Assembly: GCF_003063625.1 (NCBI RefSeq)
Contig: NZ_CP026604.1
Coordinates: 1,736,001-1,800,000 of the forward strand
Length of the DNA stretch: 64,000 bases
DNA from: Saccharobesus litoralis
Lineage (GTDB): Bacteria; Pseudomonadota; Gammaproteobacteria; Enterobacterales; Alteromonadaceae
Direction: 5' to 3'
Within the stretch, counting starts at the first letter, position 1. Each line of letters opens with the position of its first letter. Shown here piece by piece: positions 34,172-43,494 of this stretch. The position numbers and the translations under genes are program-made. The notes beneath the pieces are model-generated. The model did not search any database and was not told where the DNA came from. It worked only from the letters and a program-made list of their open reading frames with translations.

Positions 34172-36094
34172 TCAATGTTTTGTTTTTTGCTCAACAATCA
34201 AGGGTAGCAACAGGGTAAATTTTACGCCTTTACCGAGATCCGATTCGGCTTCTATGGTGCCACCGAGTTTTTGAACGACTAAGTTGTAGATAATGTGCAT
34301 GCCAAGGCCAGAGCCGCCGTCGCCACGTTTGGTGGTGAAAAATGGGTCAAATATTTTAGGTAAGTCTTGTTGAGGAATGCCTTTGCCGTCGTCTTGGTAA
34401 ATCATGACTAATTGTTGGTCATTTAAGTAACTTTGAACTTTGATTGTATGGTGTTGTGCTTGGCTAAAGCCGTGAGTAAGTGAGTTGATGACAAAGTTGG
34501 TGATAATTTGCGCGATAGCGCCAGGGTAGCTTTGCATTTCGATGGCTAAGTCGATTTCGCTTTCTATTGTTACATCATACTTTTTCGTTTGTGGTTGCAG
34601 CGAATTGAGTACTTCTTCAATGTAGTTGGCTAGTTTAAAACGCCGGAGTTCTTCATGGCTTTGGTCAACGGCGACTGATTTAAAATTGTGGATCAAATCG
34701 CCTGCGCGGGTGAGGTTTTTAAACGTAATTTCAGAAGCTTGACGCAGGTGTTCCATAAATTCGTTAAGTTGACTGCGGGTGAGGCGATTGTCATTAAGGT
34801 TAGCCTCTAATTCTTGTATTCGAGATAACAAGGATGTGCTAGCGGTTAACGCAACACCGATAGGCGTGTTGATTTCGTGAGCGACGCCAGCAACTAATTG
34901 GCCTAAGGATGACATTTTTTCACTTTCTACTAAATGGCGCTGCATGTCTTTTAATTTCTGTAAAGTGACTGTGAGCTCTTCATTGGAATGGGCGAGTGCT
35001 TCGGTGCGTTCTGCCACTTTTTGCTCTAAATGCTGGCGTGATTCCATAATAGTACCGGCCATGGTATGCATTAAGCTGGCAAGCAACTGAAACTCGGCGT
35101 AATTAAAGTTGGGCACTTGTGCTTCAAAATCGCCTTGGCTGTAGTCTTTTACCAATTCACTAAGATTATTAAACGGTTGTGATAACTGCTTAGCCATAAA
35201 AAAGGCTATAAAAATAGAGGCTACAATAATAATCAAGCTAATAGTGAGTACCGTTATTAATGCTTTGTTGATCGGTTCGACTGCATTTTGTTTTGGGATG
35301 GCGTAACGGATCTCAAATTGAATTTGTCGCAAGGTCAATTCAACTGTTTCAAATAAGAAGTCATCTGGGTTATTGATAATTTGGCCGTGGGTGGCGATGT
35401 CTTGATCTTGGTAACGAAAGGCGATGTTTTCTTGTTCGCTTATGGGTAGACGACTAATCAGTTTATCTATCGGGATGACACTGACAATAGTGCCGACCAC
35501 GGTTTTTTGATTTGGCAGGCCTTCAAAACGTTTAATTAGTGGTACACCAACAATAATAAATTTGTCGTGCGGGTAGGCAGTGCCTGTGTGTTGTTCTACT
35601 AGGGTTTTAAATTCTTGAGTGTTGAGTTGAAAAAACAAGGCTAAATCTGAGTCGCTATCTCGCAGTTTATAAAATATGTCATTCAGTGGCTTAGCTATGA
35701 ACATTTCATAGTCTTGTGGGTGGGATTCAACCGGCCAATTCGTGGTGTCATACACCTGGGTTATATCCGCAATGGGGTTACGGTTTGCGTATTGGCGCAG
35801 GCGGTCTTGTACTTTGGCGGCGAATATTGCGTGTTCTGTTACCAGTACTACGTTTTGGTCGTGTGCTACTTGTTCAAGGCTGGCTGCCAGTAATCGTAAA
35901 TCGGTTTGTACTTTTTCTGCTAAGCCCTGCACTTTGATTTGCATTTTAGTGGTGAGTTGCTTGTAGTGATTTTGGTTGAGTTGGTAAATCAATACAGCAG
36001 CAACAAGCAACGACGGGATAATAACGGCAGGTATGATAGTGCTCAGTAAAATTATCCGAAAACTGCGGCCTCGCGTTTGGTTATATTGATTCAT
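34172..36094 (-). CDS. Membrane sensor histidine kinase
   Basis: 640 residues: TM1 (about 14-36), a periplasmic sensing region (about 40-275), TM2 (about 279-300), a HAMP-like linker (to about 355), a coiled coil (355-390), HisKA with H406 (GVAHEINTPIG) and HATPase with the N-box (NFVINSLTHG), DDGKGIPQQDL, FDPFFTTKRG and GSGLGMHI. It is the type that uses a long extracytoplasmic domain to read small ligands. Its start overlaps the stop of the substrate-binding-protein gene by 4 bp (ATGA), so the pair is coupled. No receiver domain or response-regulator gene is adjacent. Confidence 0.93.
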   Translation of the reverse strand: MNQYNQTRGRSFRIILLSTIIPAVIIPSLLVAAVLIYQLNQNHYKQLTTKMQIKVQGLAEKVQTDLRLLAASLEQVAHDQNVVLVTEHAIFAAKVQDRLRQYANRNPIADITQVYDTTNWPVESHPQDYEMFIAKPLNDIFYKLRDSDSDLALFFQLNTQEFKTLVEQHTGTAYPHDKFIIVGVPLIKRFEGLPNQKTVVGTIVSVIPIDKLISRLPISEQENIAFRYQDQDIATHGQIINNPDDFLFETVELTLRQIQFEIRYAIPKQNAVEPINKALITVLTISLIIIVASIFIAFFMAKQLSQPFNNLSELVKDYSQGDFEAQVPNFNYAEFQLLASLMHTMAGTIMESRQHLEQKVAERTEALAHSNEELTVTLQKLKDMQRHLVESEKMSSLGQLVAGVAHEINTPIGVALTASTSLLSRIQELEANLNDNRLTRSQLNEFMEHLRQASEITFKNLTRAGDLIHNFKSVAVDQSHEELRRFKLANYIEEVLNSLQPQTKKYDVTIESEIDLAIEMQSYPGAIAQIITNFVINSLTHGFSQAQHHTIKVQSYLNDQQLVMIYQDDGKGIPQQDLPKIFDPFFTTKRGDGGSGLGMHIIYNLVVQKLGGTIEAESDLGKGVKFTLLLPLIVEQKTKH

Positions 36095-37335
36095 GGTTGG
36101 GCCTTTTGCTGATTAAGGATGACCAATTCGCGCTCTGCGACGATCTGCATAACTTTAGCTGCACGCTCGGCACTGACCTTGGTGCGCCAATATAAATCGA
36201 ATCCTTTACGCATTCCGGACCAAGCCGCTGAAATGCTAGGTTGCGGCGGAATGGGAATGGATTGGCTGAGTTGTGATACTAAAGCTTGATATTGGGCGCT
36301 AAGCTGTTGGCCAGATTCGGCTTGGATCTGGCTGAGGACTGATATTGCTCCTAGTTCAATCGACATTTTTTCTTGAAAAGTGGGTGCTAGCGTGTAATTG
36401 ACTAGTTTGGTTAACGCTAGGCGCTTGGAGGAATTATGTGATTGATTGGGGAACAGCCAGCATATTGATGAAAAGTAGGCTTTCATGGGTTTGTCGTCAA
36501 TATAAGGCAACTGACTGACACCTAACTTTTCGCCCAATGCTTGTTTAAAATCTTTAAATGCCCAATCGCCATTGATCGAGTAAGCCACTTTACCTTCCAT
36601 AAATCGTTTAAAGCTACAATCGTAATCGCAGTTTCTGTCTATAATGTTTTGCTCTTCTAGGCTTCTATAAAATCGCAAGGCTTGCGCCATTGCAGGTGTG
36701 TTTAAATATACTTGTGTTTCGCCCACAATGTTGGCGTCAAATGCCGTGGTAAACGCAAAAAACCAATACATTTCATTGTAGTTCCAGCCTATGGGTTCGA
36801 CACCTTTGGCTCTTATTTCCGCTGTTTTACTTTTTAGTTGCGCCCAATTTTTTATAGGTTGTTGCACTAAATCTCGGTTGTAGTACATAACTAAATGATT
36901 GCCAACCGATAGGGGGATCCCGTAAATATGCTGGTTGGCGGTGACGGTTAACCAAACATTGTTAGCGATAGGCTCTAGCGCAAAGTCGTTAGGATTGACT
37001 TGAGAAAAGCCCATAATATTGCGGTCACTAATGAAATCGGAAGGCGCTAAGACTAGATCAGGTGGGGTGTTTTGCATTAATGCTTTAACTAGAGCGGTTT
37101 TTAAATCGGTTGTGCGTAAGTAGGTCAGTTCGATTTCTATGCCGAGTTTTTCGCTTGCTATTTGCATTTGCTGTTCAAAAAATACAGCGGCGGCTTGTTC
37201 TTTTTGATACCAAATTTTGATCTTAGGCTGTTCGGCAGCATGACTGAATACCGCTATCATTAACAGGCTGATTAATAAAAAAATTTGGCGCACAGTGATT
37301 TCACATAAAAAGCATTTGCCACTAAGTATAAGCAT
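36091..37335 (-). CDS. Extracellular solute-binding protein (sugar type) coupled to a kinase
   Basis: 414 residues as called; the signal peptide core is VRQIFLLISLLMIAVFSHAA, so a GTG 14 codons downstream is a plausible alternative start. The mature part follows ABC family-1 sugar-binding proteins (IKIWYQKEQ, PPDLVLAPSD, YGIPLSVGNHLVMYYNRDL, GKVAYSINGDWAF). No permease or ATPase genes are present; instead it overlaps a histidine kinase gene by 4 bp. This suggests a periplasmic sensor that presents a bound ligand to the kinase. It is divergent from an ECF sigma gene across 147 bp. Confidence 0.88.
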   Translation of the reverse strand: MLILSGKCFLCEITVRQIFLLISLLMIAVFSHAAEQPKIKIWYQKEQAAAVFFEQQMQIASEKLGIEIELTYLRTTDLKTALVKALMQNTPPDLVLAPSDFISDRNIMGFSQVNPNDFALEPIANNVWLTVTANQHIYGIPLSVGNHLVMYYNRDLVQQPIKNWAQLKSKTAEIRAKGVEPIGWNYNEMYWFFAFTTAFDANIVGETQVYLNTPAMAQALRFYRSLEEQNIIDRNCDYDCSFKRFMEGKVAYSINGDWAFKDFKQALGEKLGVSQLPYIDDKPMKAYFSSICWLFPNQSHNSSKRLALTKLVNYTLAPTFQEKMSIELGAISVLSQIQAESGQQLSAQYQALVSQLSQSIPIPPQPSISAAWSGMRKGFDLYWRTKVSAERAAKVMQIVAERELVILNQQKAQP

Positions 37336-37482
37336 GGATTTTCAGCTCTTCCATTTACTGATAGAGAAGAAAAGTTTTAATTTAATGAACCTTTTTAAAA
37401 ATGGCTTCGTCTTTTAAGTTAAACACCTAGGCATATAGCAAAAGCGAGAAGACTACATTGATTAATTTGGATACGGACAGCA

Positions 37483-38025
37483 GTGCAGCAAGCGAAAATT
37501 GATTTACTGGTTATTTCAGCGCAGCGTGGTAATCAAGCGGCATTCTCTGAGTTGGTCAACGAGTTTAACCAGCCTTTATTGCGGTTCGGTTATCGTCTTT
37601 GTAGCGATACCGAGCTGGTTAAAGATGCGGTTCAAGAAACCTGGTTAACCTCAGCAAAGGGATTAAGCAAACTTAATGATCCGCGCGCATTTCGCTGTTG
37701 GCTTTATCAAACTTTGCGGTGGCGCTTAACGGATTTAGCGCGTAAACAAAGCCAATTTGAGTTGGTCGAGTTAGCTGAGCACAAGGACGTATCTGAAGGT
37801 GGTGTGCCGGAACAGCCAGCGGTAACCAAGCCAATAGAACTCGATAATGAGGTGTTAAAAGCGATTGCCCAACTGGGTGAAACTGAACAGCAGATCTTGC
37901 ATTTGTTTTATTTAGATGAAATGAAAATGGTGGAAATAGCGGCCATTCTAAGCATCCCAGTCGGTACGGTTAAATCTCGATTAAACCGCGCTAAAAAGCA
38001 ATTAAAGACCATTATGCAAGCCTAA
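37483..38025 (+). CDS. ECF-type RNA polymerase sigma factor
   Basis: 180 residues starting at GTG. Sigma region 2 (about 12-80: LVNEFNQPLLRFGYRLCSD, DAVQETWLTSAKGL, AFRCWLYQTLRWRLTD) and region 4 (about 125-178: LGETEQQILHLFYLDEMKMVEIAAILSI, then VGTVKSRLNRAKKQLK) are clear. It directs RNA polymerase to a small regulon. The next gene, 15 bp on, encodes a small membrane protein that is its likely partner or anti-sigma factor. Confidence 0.93.
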   Translation: MQQAKIDLLVISAQRGNQAAFSELVNEFNQPLLRFGYRLCSDTELVKDAVQETWLTSAKGLSKLNDPRAFRCWLYQTLRWRLTDLARKQSQFELVELAEHKDVSEGGVPEQPAVTKPIELDNEVLKAIAQLGETEQQILHLFYLDEMKMVEIAAILSIPVGTVKSRLNRAKKQLKTIMQA

Positions 38026-38040
38026 ATAGGGGTAAATGTC

Positions 38041-38415
38041 ATGAAGTTAGATGATCAAATAAAACAATCGTTACAACAAGAAGCGCAACAGCTAGATGCC
38101 ATACTGGCACAAGAGCCGGGGATATTCGGCATGATAAATAACTCGTACCGAGGCGCTTTGCGTATATGGCTGATTATTGCCAGCGTTGCGGGCGTAATAG
38201 CGACCCTTTGCTTTGTTTGGTGTGGCTATCAATTTGTTATGGCCGAATTAGCCGTTGATAAAGTGTTTTGGGGTGTGTGGTTTATTGTGGGTTTGTATAT
38301 ACAAGCGATGATTAAACTGTGGTTTTTTATGGAAATGAATCGTACATCAACCGTTAGAGAAATTAAACGCCTTGAGTTAGCGGTTGAAAGGCTTTACGCT
38401 CGTTTGGAGCAATAA
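38041..38415 (+). CDS. Small membrane protein downstream of ECF sigma (DUF6768-like)
   Basis: 124 residues: a cytosolic N-terminal helix (1-40, DDQIKQSLQQEAQQLDAIL), two transmembrane segments (about 40-62 and 78-98), and a C-terminal amphipathic helix (EIKRLELAVERLYARLE). This layout and position fit small proteins co-transcribed with ECF sigma factors, some annotated DUF6768. It may tether or inhibit the sigma factor; no ZAS zinc motif is present. Confidence 0.65.
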   Translation: MKLDDQIKQSLQQEAQQLDAILAQEPGIFGMINNSYRGALRIWLIIASVAGVIATLCFVWCGYQFVMAELAVDKVFWGVWFIVGLYIQAMIKLWFFMEMNRTSTVREIKRLELAVERLYARLEQ

Positions 38416-38510
38416 CGGAACTAATCGACGATTTAGGTCTGCTAACGAACAATTTATGCCAGTTAGCAGGTCTTATTGGTAGTCATTAAAAATAATAGAA
38501 AGAGTGCCCA

Positions 38511-39527
38511 GTGAAAATTAGCAAATCCAATAGAAGCCAATTTAAAGACCATCAAATTACTGACGAGAGTGTATTTAATGATCGCCGCAGTTTACTCAAG
38601 CAACTGGGTTTTATTGGCGCCTCTGGGTTAATCGCTAATCAAGCGCAAGCGAGTTTGTTAGATATTTTTAAAGACGATAAACCGCAAGCTAAACCAGCTG
38701 GAACTGAGCTACGTCCGCTTAAATTTAAAGCATCAACATTATCGCGTGAGGGCTTAACGCCGGAAAAGAAAGTGACGACTTATAATAACTTTTATGAGTT
38801 TGGCACCCAAAAATCGGATCCTGCCCAAAATGCTTATCAGCTGTCAATTGACCCATGGCAAGTTAAAGTCGGTGGTTTATGTAACAACGCGTTTGAGCTG
38901 GGTTTTGAAGATCTGTTTACGCGTTACCCGTTAGAAGAGCGCATTTATAATTTTCGCTGTGTCGAAACTTGGTCCATGGTTGTACCTTGGATTGGTTTTC
39001 CGTTAGCGTCACTATTGAAAGAAGCGGATCCAACGAGCAAGGCCAAATATGTCGCCTTTGAAACCTTGTACCGACCAGAAGAGATGATAGGGCAAAAATC
39101 ACGCTTTGCTGGTGGGGGAATTCAATACCCGTATGTTGAAGGTTTGCGTTTGGATGAAGCCATGCATCCGCTGACCATTTTGGCGGTGGGTTTATACGAC
39201 AAAAGTTTACCTAATCAAAATGGTGCGCCTATTCGCTTGGTAGTGCCTTGGAAATATGGTTTTAAATGTATTAAGTCCATTGTCAGTATAAAGCTGACTG
39301 ACAAAGAGCCGCCAACGACATGGAATATTAGCGCGCCCCAAGAGTATGGTTTTTATGCCAATGTGAATCCACAGGTCGACCATCCGCGTTGGAGCCAAGC
39401 ACAAGAGCGACGTTTAACTACAGGTGGTTTGCTAGCGCAACGTTATATTAAAACCGCTATGTTTAATGGTTACGCCGAGCAGGTAGCGAGTTTGTATAAA
39501 GGCATGGATCTCGCCAAATATTATTAG
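38511..39527 (+). CDS. msrP: Periplasmic methionine sulfoxide reductase, molybdopterin subunit
   Basis: 338 residues of the YedY/MsrP family. A twin-arginine signal ([15 protein letters not shown]25-R26) exports the folded molybdopterin protein. The Mo-ligand Cys is C150 in [11 protein letters not shown]. MsrP repairs oxidised methionines in periplasmic proteins and normally takes electrons from the haem membrane protein MsrQ; no msrQ is adjacent here. It follows the ECF sigma operon by 95 bp in the same direction and could be a target of it (inference). Confidence 0.93.
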   Translation: MKISKSNRSQFKDHQITDESVFNDRRSLLKQLGFIGASGLIANQAQASLLDIFKDDKPQAKPAGTELRPLKFKASTLSREGLTPEKKVTTYNNFYEFGTQKSDPAQNAYQLSIDPWQVKVGGLCNNAFELGFEDLFTRYPLEERIYNFRCVETWSMVVPWIGFPLASLLKEADPTSKAKYVAFETLYRPEEMIGQKSRFAGGGIQYPYVEGLRLDEAMHPLTILAVGLYDKSLPNQNGAPIRLVVPWKYGFKCIKSIVSIKLTDKEPPTTWNISAPQEYGFYANVNPQVDHPRWSQAQERRLTTGGLLAQRYIKTAMFNGYAEQVASLYKGMDLAKYY

Positions 39528-39530
39528 AGG

Positions 39531-39637
39531 CGTATAGGGTTGTTTTTGTAGGGCCGGTTTTATACCTGCAACCCCAGCGTATCTAAAATAAGTTAGGGTT
39601 GGTGGATATAAAATCCACCCCACATATACAATCCACC
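39531..39637 (-). repeat. Single copy of the three-hairpin repeat
   Basis: Read on the minus strand this is related to the 121-122 bp unit of the array at 46955-47588 (GGTGGATTTTATATCCACC, AACCCTAACT, AAAACCGGCCC). It fills the gap between the convergent msrP and sulfatase genes, the same setting as the array. Confidence 0.75.
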
Positions 39638-41143
39638 TTAAGATTTAATCAGTTTAAATACAGGGTCATTTGTGCTGCGCATTTTGTCTATAATCGCGTT
39701 ATGCAGCTTAGTGACAATGGCTTTTTGTTGAGGCGTTAACTGGGTTTGTAATAAATTGTGAGATTCGTCCGGATCGTTGACAAGATCATAAAATTCATCG
39801 CGCCCTTGGTTGTTAAAATCGCGGATTAATTTGTATTTGCCGTCGCTATACATGCGCATATGGGTAATGGATTGATGTTGTGTCGAGTAGGCGGCGTAAT
39901 AATCGGTTGAGAGCAGGGTGTTTTCATCTAAAAGTGCAGGCAAAAAGTCTTTACCCCGTACAATGTTGTTATCACTGACTTTACCTTTAGCAATGCTCAC
40001 CAAGGTTGGAAACCAGTCTATGTTGGGCATAGTCGAACGGTTTTCCGTATTGGCTTTAATTGCGTTTGGCCAGCGGACTATAGTGGGCACTTTTAAGCTT
40101 GGGTCGTACATATTAGGGCGTTGGCCGCCGGGTACGTTTTCTGTACCTTTAGGTTTGTTTTTTAATAGCCAAAAGCCATTGCCTTTATGCCAAATACCAT
40201 TTAAACCTATGTTGTAGCCATGATCAGAGGTAAAGACTAAAAAGGTATTGTCGGCTAAATTAAGCTCATCCAACACTTGCATAATGCGCCCGACATTGCG
40301 GTCGATACCACGCACGCTAGATAAATATTCGCGCATTAGTTTTTTGCCGCGCTTTAAATTTAAACCTGGGTAGTCAGGGTGGGGCAGTTGCATATCCATA
40401 TTTTTATACGGTGCTTCATCTTCCGGTGCTACCGGTAAAAAGCGATAATGCGGAGCGCGTAAATGCAGTGATAAAGCAAATTTATTGGCTTTATTTTTGT
40501 TGATAAAGTCGATGGCGTAGTCGGTTAAAATATCAAAGGTTAAGCCCTTGTGTGCTGTTTCTACCCCATTCACTTCCATTTGCGGATTGTCGGGTGGCGC
40601 ACCCGCTTTTCTAAAACCAACAAATTCATGATAGCCGTGTTTTTTAGGATGGTAATCATCGGCTTTACCTAAATGCCATTTGCCGATTAAGCCAGTGTAA
40701 TAACCCGACTGTTGAAGTATTTCTGGCCAGGTTTCAAATTTAGTATCCAAGCCTAGGGTAAATTGATGACCAGTAAGGGTTTTGGCTTTGGGATTATCAT
40801 TTATCCAATCATCAATACCTAACTCGTAACCGTATTGCGAGGTTAATAAACTAGCGCGAGAAGGACTACAGACAGGGGTTGTAGCATAGGCGTTAGGTAA
40901 ATACATGCCTTGGCTTGAGAGTTTATCTAAATTAGGCGTTAAGGCTTGTTTATTGCCTGAGCGTCCTAGGGCCCACGGCGCTTGATCGTCTGTGTAAATA
41001 AAAACAATATTAGGTGGCTCAATGTCTTTAAGGCTAGTGTTTTTAGCCTGAGTTTGCGCATCCTCAGGTGTCTTATTACAGGCTGTCAGAGCAACCGTTG
41101 CGAGTATAGCTGGAATGATTTTTACGTTATTTATCTTAAACAT
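39638..41143 (-). CDS. Sulfatase lipoprotein (S1, formylglycine type)
   Basis: 501 residues. A lipobox (VALTACN, Cys22) places it in the outer membrane or periplasm. The sulfatase signature CSPSRASLLTS starts at Cys92, which must be oxidised to formylglycine by an anaerobic- or FGE-type maturase encoded elsewhere. Metal ligands are expected at D52/D53 (YTDDQ) and in TSDHGYN. It removes sulfate esters from algal polysaccharide fragments; the S1 subfamily and exact substrate cannot be told by eye. Neighbours (beta-helix lipoprotein, DUF1080, GH43) suggest one polysaccharide utilisation locus. Confidence 0.92.
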   Translation of the reverse strand: MFKINNVKIIPAILATVALTACNKTPEDAQTQAKNTSLKDIEPPNIVFIYTDDQAPWALGRSGNKQALTPNLDKLSSQGMYLPNAYATTPVCSPSRASLLTSQYGYELGIDDWINDNPKAKTLTGHQFTLGLDTKFETWPEILQQSGYYTGLIGKWHLGKADDYHPKKHGYHEFVGFRKAGAPPDNPQMEVNGVETAHKGLTFDILTDYAIDFINKNKANKFALSLHLRAPHYRFLPVAPEDEAPYKNMDMQLPHPDYPGLNLKRGKKLMREYLSSVRGIDRNVGRIMQVLDELNLADNTFLVFTSDHGYNIGLNGIWHKGNGFWLLKNKPKGTENVPGGQRPNMYDPSLKVPTIVRWPNAIKANTENRSTMPNIDWFPTLVSIAKGKVSDNNIVRGKDFLPALLDENTLLSTDYYAAYSTQHQSITHMRMYSDGKYKLIRDFNNQGRDEFYDLVNDPDESHNLLQTQLTPQQKAIVTKLHNAIIDKMRSTNDPVFKLIKS

Positions 41144-41209
41144 ACTTTTTCGCTTTCAATGTAATCAATTTGTTGGGCGCTCGCTGCCGATTAATCGCTG
41201 CAAAAAGGC

Positions 41210-42478
41210 TTACTTAAATTGTTGAATATCGCTATCCAAATCGTGAAACAGGTTATTAATGGCTAAGTAATCCGTTGTCGGTCGTTTGTTGTAACTACGG
41301 CTAACAATGCCATAGGTTTTAAATTTTATTGTGCGCTTTCCATTCACACCCTGAATGGTATTGTTTTTGATCACTAAATTGCCTTGTGCACCATCTAAAC
41401 CAATGGCTTCATAGTGGCGGCCACGGGCATTTATCGGCGATGTTTTACCCGCGTAAATATCACCTAAACCTGAAATAACATTGTTGGCAACGGTAGCGTC
41501 ATTCACTCTTTCTAATGAAATAGCTCTAACCGCGCTTTTTATCGTGTTATTACTGATATTCGCTTGGTATGAAGTTCGACCTGAAAATAAGTGCTTTATG
41601 CTTAAACCAACCGCAACATTGTTAAGCCTGTTGTTTTGCATGGTGATACGATCTGCGCCTCGCTTACTGGTAATGCCATCGTAAGCGCGCTCAACGTAAT
41701 TGTTTATCAGCACAAAGTCGTCGCCAATTTCACCATTTTTTCCTGCCGCGGTAACGTAAATAGCCGCGTCTCGAATACCAAAAAAGTTATTGTTTTTAAT
41801 AGTCGCTTGGCGTGTTCCGGCCATGAGAATACCGCTATCGCCACCCGCTAAATAAAAAGGATCTTTGGCTGTTTTAGTACCGACTACCGTAATACCGTCG
41901 ACAATGACATTACGTAATTTTTGAAAGCCATTGTGGTGGCCTCTAATCGATAGCGCATCTGCGGTTTTTTTCGTTCCTGTTCGGCCTTGAGGTGTCATTT
42001 TAGTAATGGGAACCACCTGTGATACTTTGGCGTTGGCTATATTGATAAAACCACCAACCCAATGAACTTCGCTTTCAACCTGCAAAGCACATTTTTGAGA
42101 ATGTTTGCTGTGTGCATCTAAACTGAACAGATCACCATCAAGCTTGCTGGTTGCGAAGAAAAGCGCTTGGCTTGCATCCACGATTAAGTCATTTCGTAAA
42201 ATAACCTTTATTTCATTGTCTATGTAATATTGGCCGCTAATTTTTACAGGCAAGCCAGTGTTGGTGGCATTTTGCAGGGCTTGTTGCAGAGAGTTAACGT
42301 TACCTTTGGGATCAAACGGTAAAGCGTGGCATTGACTGTCGCTGCCGATACTGTCAACTCGCGATTTATTGTTGTGAGCGACAGCCGCTTGATTATTGGG
42401 GTGTGTATTTGCGCAACTCAATAGGACTGAAGCAGATAAGATGATCAGCAGAAGTTTGATTTTACATTGTGACATCAT
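41210..42478 (-). CDS. Right-handed beta-helix lipoprotein (possible polysaccharide-active enzyme)
   Basis: 422 residues; lipobox ASVLLSC (Cys22). From about residue 60 the sequence repeats short strand-turn units rich in Asn (IKNNNFFGIRD, VLINNYVERAYDG, ITMQNNRLNNVAVG, NISNNTIKSAVRA, LVIKNNTIQGV), the pattern of a parallel beta-helix as in pectate-lyase-like and GH28/GH82 enzymes. Family and catalytic residues are not recognised. It is 66 bp from the sulfatase gene in the same direction and divergent from the DUF1080-GH43 operon, so a role on the same glycan is likely. Confidence 0.75.
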   Translation of the reverse strand: MMSQCKIKLLLIILSASVLLSCANTHPNNQAAVAHNNKSRVDSIGSDSQCHALPFDPKGNVNSLQQALQNATNTGLPVKISGQYYIDNEIKVILRNDLIVDASQALFFATSKLDGDLFSLDAHSKHSQKCALQVESEVHWVGGFINIANAKVSQVVPITKMTPQGRTGTKKTADALSIRGHHNGFQKLRNVIVDGITVVGTKTAKDPFYLAGGDSGILMAGTRQATIKNNNFFGIRDAAIYVTAAGKNGEIGDDFVLINNYVERAYDGITSKRGADRITMQNNRLNNVAVGLSIKHLFSGRTSYQANISNNTIKSAVRAISLERVNDATVANNVISGLGDIYAGKTSPINARGRHYEAIGLDGAQGNLVIKNNTIQGVNGKRTIKFKTYGIVSRSYNKRPTTDYLAINNLFHDLDSDIQQFK

Positions 42479-42843
42479 TGCTTACTTCTTAGATAGAACG
42501 CTTAACTAGTCATGATAAATCAATAAAAATTAATTAACAATCTTGTAAAGTCATTAATATATTGAATTAAGCGACTTTTAGTTGGATTTATGATTTTTAG
42601 TGATTGTTAATGACTTGTTGTGAGTGTTTTATTGATGTATATTTCGCAGCAATAAATTGGAATAAGTCATGTTCTGATGTTGGGCAGTGGTTACGATCTG
42701 CGATAATTTTTCGGCTGGATCGTGCGAATTGACATTAGACATAGAAGAGTTGGCACTTAGCAATTTGCTACTGAGTCATTTGCTACTTAGTCATTTGTTA
42801 CTCAGGAATAAGCTCTTTTGAATTCACAAAATAAGGTACTCAC
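42479..42843. other. Divergent control region of the polysaccharide cluster
   Basis: AT-rich divergent promoter region between the beta-helix and DUF1080 genes, with a tandem of 15-bp units at 42751-42810 close to the DUF1080 start. No gene seen. Confidence 0.6.
42751..42810 (+). repeat. Tandem 15-bp repeats upstream of the DUF1080-GH43 operon
   Basis: Four imperfect units of the form TTGCTACTTAGTCAT in direct tandem, ending about 33 bp before the DUF1080 start codon. The 15-bp spacing is one and a half helical turns. It may be a regulator-binding array or a slippage product. Confidence 0.55.
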
Positions 42844-43476
42844 ATGAAAAAATTAGCTTCAGCGCTTTTTGTGGCAAGTTTGGCATTAATCGGTTGTCAG
42901 TCAACGTCATCATCGTCCTCAATGGTAGAAAAGCAACCTATTCAGTTGTTTAACGGTAAAGACTTAAGCAATTGGACGATTGAAAGTAATGGACAATTTT
43001 CGGTGGAAAATGGCGTTATCAAGTTAAACCGCGGCACAGGTTGGTTACGTTCAAACGATACTTTTAGTGATTATGTGCTTACCATGGAATTTCGCTTTTT
43101 AGAGAAAGAAGCCAACAGTGGCATTTTTGTGCGTACCCAAGCAACCAAACATCAAGACGAAAAAGGCTATCCAAATAATGGCTATCAAGTGCAAGCTAAA
43201 GACACGCTCGAAGGTATCGCATTGGCGCAAATGATCCCTTACGGTGCCCCACCTTTTCAACACGCGTTTGATTTAGAAGCATTAAAGCTTGCCTACAAAC
43301 CGCATGGTGAATGGCACACCTACGAAATTACGGCTAAAGGCGAAACGTTACAAGTTAAATTAAATGACATCGTTATTAGTACTGCAACCCATATTAAAAA
43401 CCTTGATGGCCATATTGGCATTCAAGGTGAGTTTGGCCTTTTAGAGTTCAGAAAAATTGAAGTATTACCCTTGTAA
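42844..43476 (+). CDS. DUF1080 lipoprotein (LamG-like, putative glycan hydrolase)
   Basis: 210 residues; lipobox SLALIGC (Cys18). The mature protein is a single DUF1080 domain (also named 3-keto-disaccharide hydrolase): LFNGKDLSNWTIE, FSDYVLTMEFRFLEKEANSGIFVR, YEITAKGETLQVKLND and GHIGIQGEFGLLEFRKIEV. The fold is a concanavalin-type jelly roll. In algal polysaccharide loci such proteins bind or cleave glycans. It is 18 bp upstream of the GH43 gene, so the two form an operon. Confidence 0.88.
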   Translation: MKKLASALFVASLALIGCQSTSSSSSMVEKQPIQLFNGKDLSNWTIESNGQFSVENGVIKLNRGTGWLRSNDTFSDYVLTMEFRFLEKEANSGIFVRTQATKHQDEKGYPNNGYQVQAKDTLEGIALAQMIPYGAPPFQHAFDLEALKLAYKPHGEWHTYEITAKGETLQVKLNDIVISTATHIKNLDGHIGIQGEFGLLEFRKIEVLPL

Positions 43477-43494
43477 TCGTTAGGAATTATTAAC

